Source of the DNA: Bacteroidales bacterium
Lineage (GTDB): Bacteria > Bacteroidota > Bacteroidia > Bacteroidales > UBA10428
Reading direction: 5' to 3'
DNA: 6,440 nt
NCBI GenBank assembly: GCA_016935595.1
Contig: JAFGQQ010000209.1
Location: 1-6,440, forward strand
Shown: in pieces, positions 1-5,985 of the stretch
How positions within the stretch are numbered: position 1 is the stretch's first letter
Layout of the letters: each line of letters opens with the position of its first letter
The notes under the pieces: model-generated
Told to the model about the DNA's origin: nothing
The model's database searches: none
What the model saw: only the letters and a program-made list of their open reading frames with translations
Translations under genes and position numbers: made by a program

Positions 1-20
1 ATTTTCTGTAAAGTTGCCAT
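1..20 (-). CDS. N-terminus of probable PpiD/SurA-type peptidylprolyl isomerase (partial)
   Basis: An ATG at 20-18 opens a frame reading MATLQK before the window ends. Bacteroidota PpiD-like foldases, which have a SurA N-terminal domain, a membrane anchor and a parvulin-type peptidylprolyl isomerase domain, characteristically begin MATLQKIR followed by a transmembrane helix. From memory, this gene commonly follows the CNNM/hemolysin-type gene in Bacteroidales, which supports the call. Such proteins sit in the inner membrane facing the periplasm and help fold envelope proteins. A candidate promoter lies just upstream, so the gene may have its own transcription start. Only six codons are visible, so the identification rests on the start motif plus context. 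Confidence 0.6.
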
Positions 21-59
21 AATTGATCTGTGTTTATTTCAGTTTAAAAAATCAGGCTA

Positions 60-88
60 CGAAGATAAAAAAATTAAATATTTTTCAA
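60..88 (-). promoter_or_regulatory. Candidate Bacteroidota-type promoter for the PpiD-like gene
   Basis: On the minus strand, TTG (88-86) is followed by 18 bases and then TATCTTCG (67-60). The Bacteroidota primary sigma factor consensus is TTG at -33, about 19 bases, then TAnnTTTG at -7, so this matches with one mismatch in the -7 element. It would place the transcription start near position 53, giving a leader of about 33 nt before the ATG at 20. It lies in the only sizeable intergenic gap of the window. In such AT-rich DNA a chance match is possible. Confidence 0.45.
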
Positions 89-92
89 TATT
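67..92 (-). terminator. Possible weak intrinsic terminator after the CNNM-type gene
   Basis: Reading the minus strand, AATATT, a GAAA tetraloop and AATATT form a perfect six-pair stem (92-77). TAA and seven T residues (73-67) follow shortly after. The geometry resembles an intrinsic terminator and the loop is a GNRA tetraloop, but the stem has no G-C pair and would be very weak. It overlaps the candidate promoter of the next gene, so both calls are tentative. No stronger hairpin is visible in the 116-bp spacer (21-136). Confidence 0.22.
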
Positions 93-136
93 CGACAGAT
101 AAAAAATATGAATTATTAAAATTTAAAGAAAAATAA

Positions 137-1396
137 TTAATCTAATATTTTTAAGTTAACTAATTCTAGTTTAGCCTCACTAACTTTTAAAACTTTAAAC
201 TGATATTTTCCAATTATTATTTCTTCGAATTTCTCGGGCAGGCTTTGGTGATGGTATAGAATAAAACCGGCTAAAGTATCATATTCATCGTTTTCAGGAA
301 TTTCGAGGAAATATTTTTCATTTAAATAGTCAATTTCTGTTCTACCTGAAAGGATAAACTCTTTTTCAGAAATTTGTTTATCGGTAAACTCAAGTGTATC
401 GTGCTCGTCTTCAATTTCACCAAGTATTTCTTCTATAATATCTTCTATGGTAACCATTCCGGAAGTTCCGCCAAATTCATCAACAATTACTGCAATACTT
501 TTGTTTTCTTTCATAAATAAATCGAATAATTTATTGGCAGCCATAGTTTCAGGTATAATTAAGCAATTTATTAAAATTGTCTTAATACTTTTTGGAGATT
601 TAAATAATTCTTTCAGATTTACATAACCAATAATATTGTCAATGGTGCTTTTATAAATAAGAATTTTTGAATATCCGCTTTCAATAAATTTGTTTTTAAG
701 CTCCTCAATACTGCTGTTAACCTCAACGGCTACTATTTCATTACGAGGAATCATACATTCGCGAATTTTTAGTTGTGAAAACGCCAGTACATTCTTTACA
801 TATTTAATCTCACTTTCAAATTCCAGGTTTTCTTCTTTATTGCTTTTACTAATGTTAATTAAATTTCCCAGGTCAACTTTTCCAAAGGTATATTGCTTTG
901 GCGATCCAATTGATTTAATTCTAAAAATTGTTTTTAATATAAAATTCGAAAAACCAATGGTAAATTTTGTAATAGGGTAAAAAGCCAGATAAAAAAGGAA
1001 TAAGGGCACATAGAAAAAATTTAGTGCTAAATTAGGTTGAATGCGGAAAATTGCTTTTGGAAGAAATTCGGCTAAAATTAAAATTATTATCGTCGAAATA
1101 AATGTTTGTAAAATAAGCATAGCAACATCAGAATTAATATAACCCGATAGATGAGGTTCGAGTATTTTTGCCATCACAATACCATAAATAACCAATGCAA
1201 TATTATTCCCAATTAGCATGGTTGAGATATAATGGCCGGGATTATTAGTGAAAATTGAAATAATTTTAAATGAAAAAATATTCTGTTTTTTATCCAGTTC
1301 AAGTCTTAATTTATTAGAAGAAATAAAGGCAATCTCCATGCCTGAAAAAAAAGCAGAGAGGAGAATCGAAATGATTATGATTACCAGGTAATTCAC
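137..1396 (-). CDS. CNNM/CBS/CorC_HlyC-domain membrane protein (hemolysin-type, GldE/CorC-like)
   Basis: This 419-aa inner-membrane protein has the full layout of its family. A DUF21/CNNM membrane domain (about residues 1-160) carries SAFFSGMEIAF near the start, IGNN at 62-65 and AEFLPK at 109-114. A pair of CBS domains follows (about 213-330), with MIPRN at 215-219 and VDEFGGTSG at 305-313 leading into the acidic TIEDIIEEILGEIEDEHD stretch. A CorC_HlyC domain covers about 345-415. The family is linked to Mg2+/Co2+ efflux or homeostasis, and the flavobacterial member GldE to gliding; the old name 'hemolysin' is misleading. The start is GTG (1396-1394), 9 nt after the stop of the small upstream gene; it keeps the conserved N-terminus intact, whereas the next ATG (residue 20) would cut the first helix. 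The substrate cannot be read from the sequence. Confidence 0.9.
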   Translation of the reverse strand: MNYLVIIIISILLSAFFSGMEIAFISSNKLRLELDKKQNIFSFKIISIFTNNPGHYISTMLIGNNIALVIYGIVMAKILEPHLSGYINSDVAMLILQTFISTIIILILAEFLPKAIFRIQPNLALNFFYVPLFLFYLAFYPITKFTIGFSNFILKTIFRIKSIGSPKQYTFGKVDLGNLINISKSNKEENLEFESEIKYVKNVLAFSQLKIRECMIPRNEIVAVEVNSSIEELKNKFIESGYSKILIYKSTIDNIIGYVNLKELFKSPKSIKTILINCLIIPETMAANKLFDLFMKENKSIAVIVDEFGGTSGMVTIEDIIEEILGEIEDEHDTLEFTDKQISEKEFILSGRTEIDYLNEKYFLEIPENDEYDTLAGFILYHHQSLPEKFEEIIIGKYQFKVLKVSEAKLELVNLKILD

Positions 1397-1405
1397 GATA
1401 AAATT

Positions 1406-1582
1406 TTACTTTTTTGTTGATTTTCGTAATTTCTTTCGAAGAAAAAACATGGCAAAGGCTAATAAAGATATTAAATATAAAGTATAAGTGTTCTTAATTC
1501 CAAGTGATAAAGTTTTGTTAATAGCTAATCCAAGGCAAAATATACCAATCATCAGCCATAATATTTCAAGTGCCCTTCCCAT
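1406..1582 (-). CDS. 58-aa conserved-looking two-helix membrane protein
   Basis: The frame reads 58 codons from ATG at 1582 to TAA at 1408-1406. It begins MGRALEILWLMIG and ends in the basic tail RKKLRKSTKK. Two hydrophobic stretches (about residues 7-22 and 33-48) flank a short polar loop. The basic tail predicts a cytoplasmic C-terminus and hence a hairpin topology. The ATG directly abuts the lptC stop (TAAATG), and the stop lies 9 nt before the GTG of the next gene, so it exactly fills the space between them. From memory, a small protein of this type recurs at this place in Bacteroidales, without known function. Being between lptC and a CNNM-type gene suggests an envelope role, but no function is claimed. 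Confidence 0.8.
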   Translation of the reverse strand: MGRALEILWLMIGIFCLGLAINKTLSLGIKNTYTLYLISLLAFAMFFLRKKLRKSTKK

Positions 1583-2167
1583 TTATTTATTTTCTTCTAA
1601 TAGAATAATACCCGTTACTTTTTTAAACTCCCAATTGGTGAAGTTCTGGTCCGACTCAAATCCTTCTCCTTGAATTTCACTGTTTTGGTCTTTAACTTTA
1701 GCAAATTTGTTTGTATATATAATTTCTTTCTCTTCGTCCCAAAATAATAGTTCGGTATTTAATATTTCACCATCTTCGTTTATTGCAACCACATTGTTTC
1801 TTGCTTCCCATAATTTTTTTGGTTCGTAGTAAATGGCATAATTTGCAGTTAATTTCGATCTTATGGTTTGATCGTATCTATAGAAATACACAAGAATTCC
1901 TTTGGGAAATTCAATATATGAGTTATCTTCTTCTTTTTGGTAATATTCGAGTTTTGAAGCAAATATTTTTAATTGAATAATTGCCGAGTCGGAATATATT
2001 ATTTCAATACTATCTGCTGTTTGTTTTGGAACATCGGATGTTGCAGTTATTGTATTTATTACTTCTATGTCGTTTTCGCATGATAAAAGCAATAACGCTT
2101 CTAATATTAGAAGACTTATGTTTTTTAATAATTTCGGAAAATATAAATTATGTGAGATATTATTCAT
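1583..2167 (-). CDS. lptC: LPS export periplasmic protein LptC
   Basis: This 194-aa protein matches Bacteroidota LptC, the component that receives LPS from the LptB2FG ABC transporter at the inner membrane and passes it to the LptA-like bridge. The N-terminus (residues 1-30) has lysines, a hydrophobic run and LLLSC, a lipobox-like motif with Cys30. The mature part has the repeated beta-strand pattern of the OstA/LptC fold, with family-typical stretches at 121-130 (EARNNVVAIN), 133-144 (GEILNTELLFWD) and 166-186 (QGEGFESDQ, then NWEFKKVTG). The start overlaps the 3' end of the TPR gene by 8 nt, which implies translational coupling, and the stop abuts the next ATG. Glu23 inside the hydrophobic run is odd for a signal sequence. 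The Cys suggests lipid anchoring in place of the transmembrane anchor of the E. coli protein. Confidence 0.87.
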   Translation of the reverse strand: MNNISHNLYFPKLLKNISLLILEALLLLSCENDIEVINTITATSDVPKQTADSIEIIYSDSAIIQLKIFASKLEYYQKEEDNSYIEFPKGILVYFYRYDQTIRSKLTANYAIYYEPKKLWEARNNVVAINEDGEILNTELLFWDEEKEIIYTNKFAKVKDQNSEIQGEGFESDQNFTNWEFKKVTGIILLEENK

Positions 2168-3503
2168 TTGTTCTCACAGTAGTTGTCTCATTTATCCAGC
2201 ATTCCAATTTATAAGAATCACCGTTTTTTAAACTAAAGAAGAAAACAGTTTCTTTGGTTGGAAAATATCCCGAATAAGTAACAATGTATTTGTTAGCTTC
2301 TTCTTCAAGAGAAGGATCAACAGTTTTTGCTTTGATATATTTATCGACTGCTACCCAGTATATAGCTCCTTTTTCCAATTCGTTTGTTATGCACATTTTG
2401 CTTGCTGCATAAAGATGTCCAATTAAAATATAAGCTTCGCCGGAAGAAGGATTTGCTTCAATAGCTTTTAAAGCATATTCTCTTGATTCCGGGAAATTTT
2501 CTTGTTTTCTTAAGATATCGGCTGCTTGCAAATAATAAAAGGCTTTCTTTTCATTGTTTTCTTCTAATGTTACAGCCTCTTTGTAGTATTTAATTGCTTT
2601 ATCGTATTCTTCTCTTTTTTTTGCCATTTCAGCAACCATAGATGCAGAATTAGCCGTAGGTTTTAAGTTATGTAATTTTTCAGAAGAAAAGAAGAACAAA
2701 TCATCATCTTTGCACCCGGTTTTGTCTAATAAACCTGTAATTTTTTCAAGCAGTATGATGTCTTCGGGATTTTCTTTAAATTTAGGCTTAAATAAATCGA
2801 TTAGTGCTTCGCATGTTGCAGCTCCGCTACGTTCGAAAATAAGATCGATATTATCCCTTGCCTGAATTGCTTTTTCATTGTCTTTCTCGTCAGCAATAAT
2901 GGCATCTATTATATCCATTAACATGGCATAATTTTCGATTACTTTTTCCCTGTCAATTTTAGCTTCTTTGAATAATGTTTCTGTTGCAGTCATAAATGTA
3001 ACCAAAACAGCCTCTTCCGATTTTGCCTTAGAAATATGTATTGCTTCTTCTAATATTTTATATCCAATTTCAACATCATTAATGTTATCTTGCCTGTATC
3101 TTAAGTAATCAACACCTTTTCTTCCTAAAACATATCCTTTCTGTTTATAGTATTCAATCCTGCGGTCATACATTTTCATTAATGTATCGATATAATTGTT
3201 TTTCTTAACCGGATCTGCTTCTTCATCAATTAAATACCGTAATATTTTTACGCCATCAATATAAATGTTTTTTGAGGCTTGCGGACATGAATTAAATACT
3301 TTAAACCAGGGCGCTACGGCATCTTTATAATTGTCTTGTTTAACATATTCCCTATAAAGGGAAAGGTTTTTTACACATTCTATTCTCGATGCGCTGTCTG
3401 CACCATATTTCGGATCTTCATAATACTCTTGTGATTGAGCTATTTGAGCGGCGATAATTAAAATTAATATTAAAATTGTTAGTCTTAATGTTTTTTGTTC
3501 CAT
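2160..3503 (-). CDS. Secreted tetratricopeptide-repeat (TPR) protein
   Basis: A 447-aa protein is predicted from ATG at 3503, beginning MEQKTLRL. A signal peptide follows: a basic start, the hydrophobic run LTILILILIIAA, and likely cleavage near AQS/Q at about residue 24. The body is almost wholly helical. The clearest TPR units are at about 284-317 (ending KAIKYYKEAV), 322-351 (ending ALKAIEANP) and 355-400. The last 35 residues form a distinct non-TPR segment with YFPTKE and CWINETTTVR. A longer in-frame start at 3551 exists, but it lies inside the preceding gene and would bury the signal peptide, so 3503 is preferred. The gene starts 13 nt after the outer-membrane protein stop, with an A/T-only spacer and no Shine-Dalgarno motif. 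Its role is unknown; TPRs imply protein binding, and the neighbours point to envelope assembly. Confidence 0.85.
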   Translation of the reverse strand: MEQKTLRLTILILILIIAAQIAQSQEYYEDPKYGADSASRIECVKNLSLYREYVKQDNYKDAVAPWFKVFNSCPQASKNIYIDGVKILRYLIDEEADPVKKNNYIDTLMKMYDRRIEYYKQKGYVLGRKGVDYLRYRQDNINDVEIGYKILEEAIHISKAKSEEAVLVTFMTATETLFKEAKIDREKVIENYAMLMDIIDAIIADEKDNEKAIQARDNIDLIFERSGAATCEALIDLFKPKFKENPEDIILLEKITGLLDKTGCKDDDLFFFSSEKLHNLKPTANSASMVAEMAKKREEYDKAIKYYKEAVTLEENNEKKAFYYLQAADILRKQENFPESREYALKAIEANPSSGEAYILIGHLYAASKMCITNELEKGAIYWVAVDKYIKAKTVDPSLEEEANKYIVTYSGYFPTKETVFFFSLKNGDSYKLECWINETTTVRTNE

Positions 3504-3516
3504 TTTTATATATATT

Positions 3517-4791
3517 TTAATCGAATTTACGTTTAAAGAACCAGAAATCATAAATAATTAGGTTAAATGTAAATCTATTATAATTTTCCTGTACCAGGTT
3601 GTTATTTGTTGTACCGAATATTCCAAATTCATAAGCAATATTAAACATTGTTTTACCATTATCGAGAGGCAGGCCTAATCCTGCTGTAATTCCTTTATCA
3701 ATTAAATTTTCGTCTTGAACCATTAAATAAGAATCTGAATAAAAAGCTCCTATCCTATACCGAATATGATCAGAGTATCTTTTAAATGAGTATTTATTTG
3801 GTACAAATTCTATTCCAATATTATAAGAAGTGCTATTTGAAAGGGAATTATTGATATTTTGAAATGGGGTATTGGTCCAGTCTTGCTGACTATAATCGAA
3901 ATATAAAGATATTTTTTCTTTATATTCGAGGGTAAATCCTGCACCAATTTTTTGAGGAATTGTTATGTCAATTTTTTCATTATATACGTACATGATCGTA
4001 TCTGTAACTACCTTCTCGCTGTTATTATAAATGTAAGAAGTTTGGTTATAATAAGTAATATCTTTATAAGCATTCATGTTTGTATTCAGATCGTATATTA
4101 AACCAACAGTTAACCTGAAATTATTAAGTAATTTTTGATAGTACTGAATACCTAAATTAAGTTGAAGACCTTTTGCATTATAATTTGCAGAATTTCTGAC
4201 ATCGAAGATATGATAATCGCTATTTTCAATAATAATTTTATGAGTAATTGAACCGAACAGATATGAAAAATTAAATCCAACGGAAATTCTTTTCGCTATT
4301 TCAATTGAGTTTCCAATATAAAATTTGTTAAATCCTCCTGATCCGTTTAATCCATAATAAAAGTTTCCAAAATTTTCATTTTCTAATTCAAATTTTGTTG
4401 AATAACCAACAGAGCTGTATGGTTTTAAACCAATACTGCTTTTTAACCATTTTGTTATAGGGAAACCAATAGAAATATCATTAAAGTAAAATTTATATTT
4501 ATTCTCGGATAAATCGGTTGTATTAAATTGTGTAAGATTGTTGGTTAAAGATATATTAAATACAAATGACATAGAATCTTGACTCGTATAACTTGCCGGA
4601 TTAACAGAATTTATTGTATTTTTTGTCCGACAACCAATTGAAGTATTGCCTAAAGCTATGTTTTGTCCGTTTCCCCCAAAAACAGGTTTCCCAATACCGT
4701 ACCTGGTATAAGGAGAAAATATGTTAATTTGGCTGAAACTACGGAAAGTTATTGTTGCCAATAACATAATAAATAAATACTTAAACCTCAT
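3517..4791 (-). CDS. Outer-membrane beta-barrel protein, FadL/OMPP1-like
   Basis: This 424-aa protein starts with a signal peptide (residues 1-21, ending FSQ) and then SPYTRYGIG. The segment at about 46-68, with ALGNTSIG and NPASY, resembles the FadL/OMPP1 hatch region, where N-P-A follows a glycine-rich strand. The rest alternates polar and aromatic residues in many amphipathic beta-strands (for example FNDISIGFPI, VGFNFSYLFG, RIGAFYSDSY), and the last strand contains RFTFNLIIYDFWFF. Family members form outer-membrane barrels, in some cases channels for hydrophobic compounds. No substrate can be assigned here. The ATG overlaps the coaX 3' end by 11 nt. This class of barrel gene regularly sits between coaX and the TPR gene in Bacteroidales, as I recall. 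Confidence 0.82.
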   Translation of the reverse strand: MRFKYLFIMLLATITFRSFSQINIFSPYTRYGIGKPVFGGNGQNIALGNTSIGCRTKNTINSVNPASYTSQDSMSFVFNISLTNNLTQFNTTDLSENKYKFYFNDISIGFPITKWLKSSIGLKPYSSVGYSTKFELENENFGNFYYGLNGSGGFNKFYIGNSIEIAKRISVGFNFSYLFGSITHKIIIENSDYHIFDVRNSANYNAKGLQLNLGIQYYQKLLNNFRLTVGLIYDLNTNMNAYKDITYYNQTSYIYNNSEKVVTDTIMYVYNEKIDITIPQKIGAGFTLEYKEKISLYFDYSQQDWTNTPFQNINNSLSNSTSYNIGIEFVPNKYSFKRYSDHIRYRIGAFYSDSYLMVQDENLIDKGITAGLGLPLDNGKTMFNIAYEFGIFGTTNNNLVQENYNRFTFNLIIYDFWFFKRKFD

Positions 4792-5509
4792 TTTCTATCA
4801 AAATTCTATTCAATCCAATTAATACCAAATTTGAAATCACAAAGATGGGATTTTTTAGCTTTTTTTCAAAAAAATTAGCATCACCTCCTGTAATAACTAT
4901 TTTTAAATCATTAAATTGTTTCATATAATACTCAATATACTTATTTAACTCAAAAATTGTTCCATTTAAAACACCATTTATAACGGCTTGGTTTGTTGTT
5001 TCCCCAATAATTGTAATATTATCAATTTTTTTTAAATAAGGGAGTTTTTTGGTAAAATAATTTAAAGCCCTAAACCGCATATCGATCCCTGGCGAAATAT
5101 TTCCGCCTAAAAATTCATTTTTGGCATTTACGAAATCGATTGTTATTGCTGTGCCTGCATCAATAACAAGAATATTGGTGTTTGGGAACAATGAATTAGC
5201 GCCTGATGCTGCAGCTATCCTGTCGTACCCTAGTGAATTTTTTGATTTATAAAAATTTTTAATGGGTAATTTGGTATTTTGATCTAATAATATGGTTTTT
5301 ATGGTTGATTTATTTAAAAAGTCAATAATCTCAGTTTTGCTTTCTGAAACAGAAGAAATTATACAATTTTGTATTTCAGTATGTTTTAATATAAATTGTT
5401 TAAGCGTTTTTATTGTTATATTTTTAAACGATTCAGATTCGATTAATTCATCATTTTTAAAAATACCTAATTTTGAGCATGTGTTTCCTATGTCGATCAC
5501 TAAACGCAT
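4781..5509 (-). CDS. coaX: Type III pantothenate kinase
   Basis: CoaX phosphorylates pantothenate with ATP, the first committed step of coenzyme A synthesis, in the cytoplasm. The 242-aa length is normal for the family. The ASKHA-fold motifs are intact: DIGNT at 6-10 (phosphate loop), GYDR at 94-97 containing the expected catalytic Asp96, DAGTAIT at 117-123, the GGNISPGIDMR segment at 135-145 that typically binds pantothenate and forms the dimer interface, and ITGGDA at 206-211. The protein should therefore be active. The ATG at 5509 lies within the 3' end of the upstream TOPRIM-like gene (10-nt overlap), and the gene's own 3' end overlaps the outer-membrane protein gene. I saw no TAnnTTTG-type promoter on this strand between about 5510 and 5700, so it may depend on transcription from upstream. 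Confidence 0.96.
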   Translation of the reverse strand: MRLVIDIGNTCSKLGIFKNDELIESESFKNITIKTLKQFILKHTEIQNCIISSVSESKTEIIDFLNKSTIKTILLDQNTKLPIKNFYKSKNSLGYDRIAAASGANSLFPNTNILVIDAGTAITIDFVNAKNEFLGGNISPGIDMRFRALNYFTKKLPYLKKIDNITIIGETTNQAVINGVLNGTIFELNKYIEYYMKQFNDLKIVITGGDANFFEKKLKNPIFVISNLVLIGLNRILIENEV

Positions 5510-5985
5510 TTAGATTTTTTATTTTTGTCGCTAATGATGCTAAGTTTTAACTTCATAATTGCAGGATTATTTTTTTTAATTAGTTCATCTATCAATCTTT
5601 CGAAATTTCTTAATCTATTATTTATTACATCATTCAAATCATCCGGTTTTTCTGGTAACCCAAACCTGGAAAGTCCAATTTTTTGTTGTTTACATGCATT
5701 AATTATCCAATCTTCCAATTTAACTTTCAAAACAAATATTTTGTTATTCGATTTGTCAGTATAACATTTTATTCCTTCAAACTCTTTAACAAAAGCTAAC
5801 GAATTCTCATAAGGTATTGGAACGCTTCTTGGGTCTTCATCTACTATAGCCAGATGATTTTTTGCTTTTTTAAGAGCATGGAATATACGTGATTTTCCCT
5901 GATGATGAGTTACCATTTTTCTTTGAAAACCTAACTTTAAAACCAAAAGCTCATCAGGTTTACACTCAACATGAATCTGCTTCAT
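5500..5985 (-). CDS. 161-aa TOPRIM-like protein paired with the AAA15-type ATPase (putative nuclease partner)
   Basis: I do not recognise a named family. What can be seen: the N-terminus reads IHVECKPDE (4-12), resembling the first TOPRIM strand with its conserved acidic residue (Glu7). A central hydrophobic strand ends LAIVDEDP (45-52), resembling the TOPRIM DxD motif (Asp49, Asp51). KLEDWI (89-94) then recalls the late acidic 'E-x-W' motif of RloB/DUF4276/DUF4435-like TOPRIM proteins. A basic/His segment THHQGKSR (26-33) lies between the first two motifs. There is no signal peptide or membrane segment, so it should be cytoplasmic. Its ATG overlaps the ATPase stop by one base (TAATG), so the two are almost certainly translated together. 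Inference: it is the separately encoded nuclease of a split OLD-like ATPase-nuclease pair. Another acidic-pocket fold with a different role remains possible. Confidence 0.6.
   Translation of the reverse strand: MKQIHVECKPDELLVLKLGFQRKMVTHHQGKSRIFHALKKAKNHLAIVDEDPRSVPIPYENSLAFVKEFEGIKCYTDKSNNKIFVLKVKLEDWIINACKQQKIGLSRFGLPEKPDDLNDVINNRLRNFERLIDELIKKNNPAIMKLKLSIISDKNKKSKCV

Noticed and set aside
690..980. Plus-strand 96-codon ORF
   Set aside because: It lies wholly antisense to the CNNM-type gene's CBS region and is Ser/Leu/Phe-rich as expected from the complementary frame. It has no recognisable motif.
1488..1673. Plus-strand 61-codon ORF over the small membrane gene and the lptC 3' end
   Set aside because: It is antisense to two better-supported genes, begins inside one and ends in the other, and has no family features.
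1783..2214. Two plus-strand ORFs (1783-1980 and 1981-2214) opposite lptC
   Set aside because: Both are complementary-frame shadows of lptC and the TPR gene's 3' end. Their hydrophobic composition follows from the AT-rich template.
3504..3551. A 16-residue N-terminal extension of the TPR protein from an ATG at 3551
   Set aside because: It would overlap the outer-membrane protein gene by 35 nt and place a polar stretch ahead of a good signal peptide. The ATG at 3503 gives a normal secreted protein just after the preceding stop.
5292..5764. Plus-strand ORFs at 5292-5513 and 5525-5764
   Set aside because: They are antisense to coaX and the TOPRIM-like gene, whose motifs are clear on the minus strand. 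No motif or start signal supports them.
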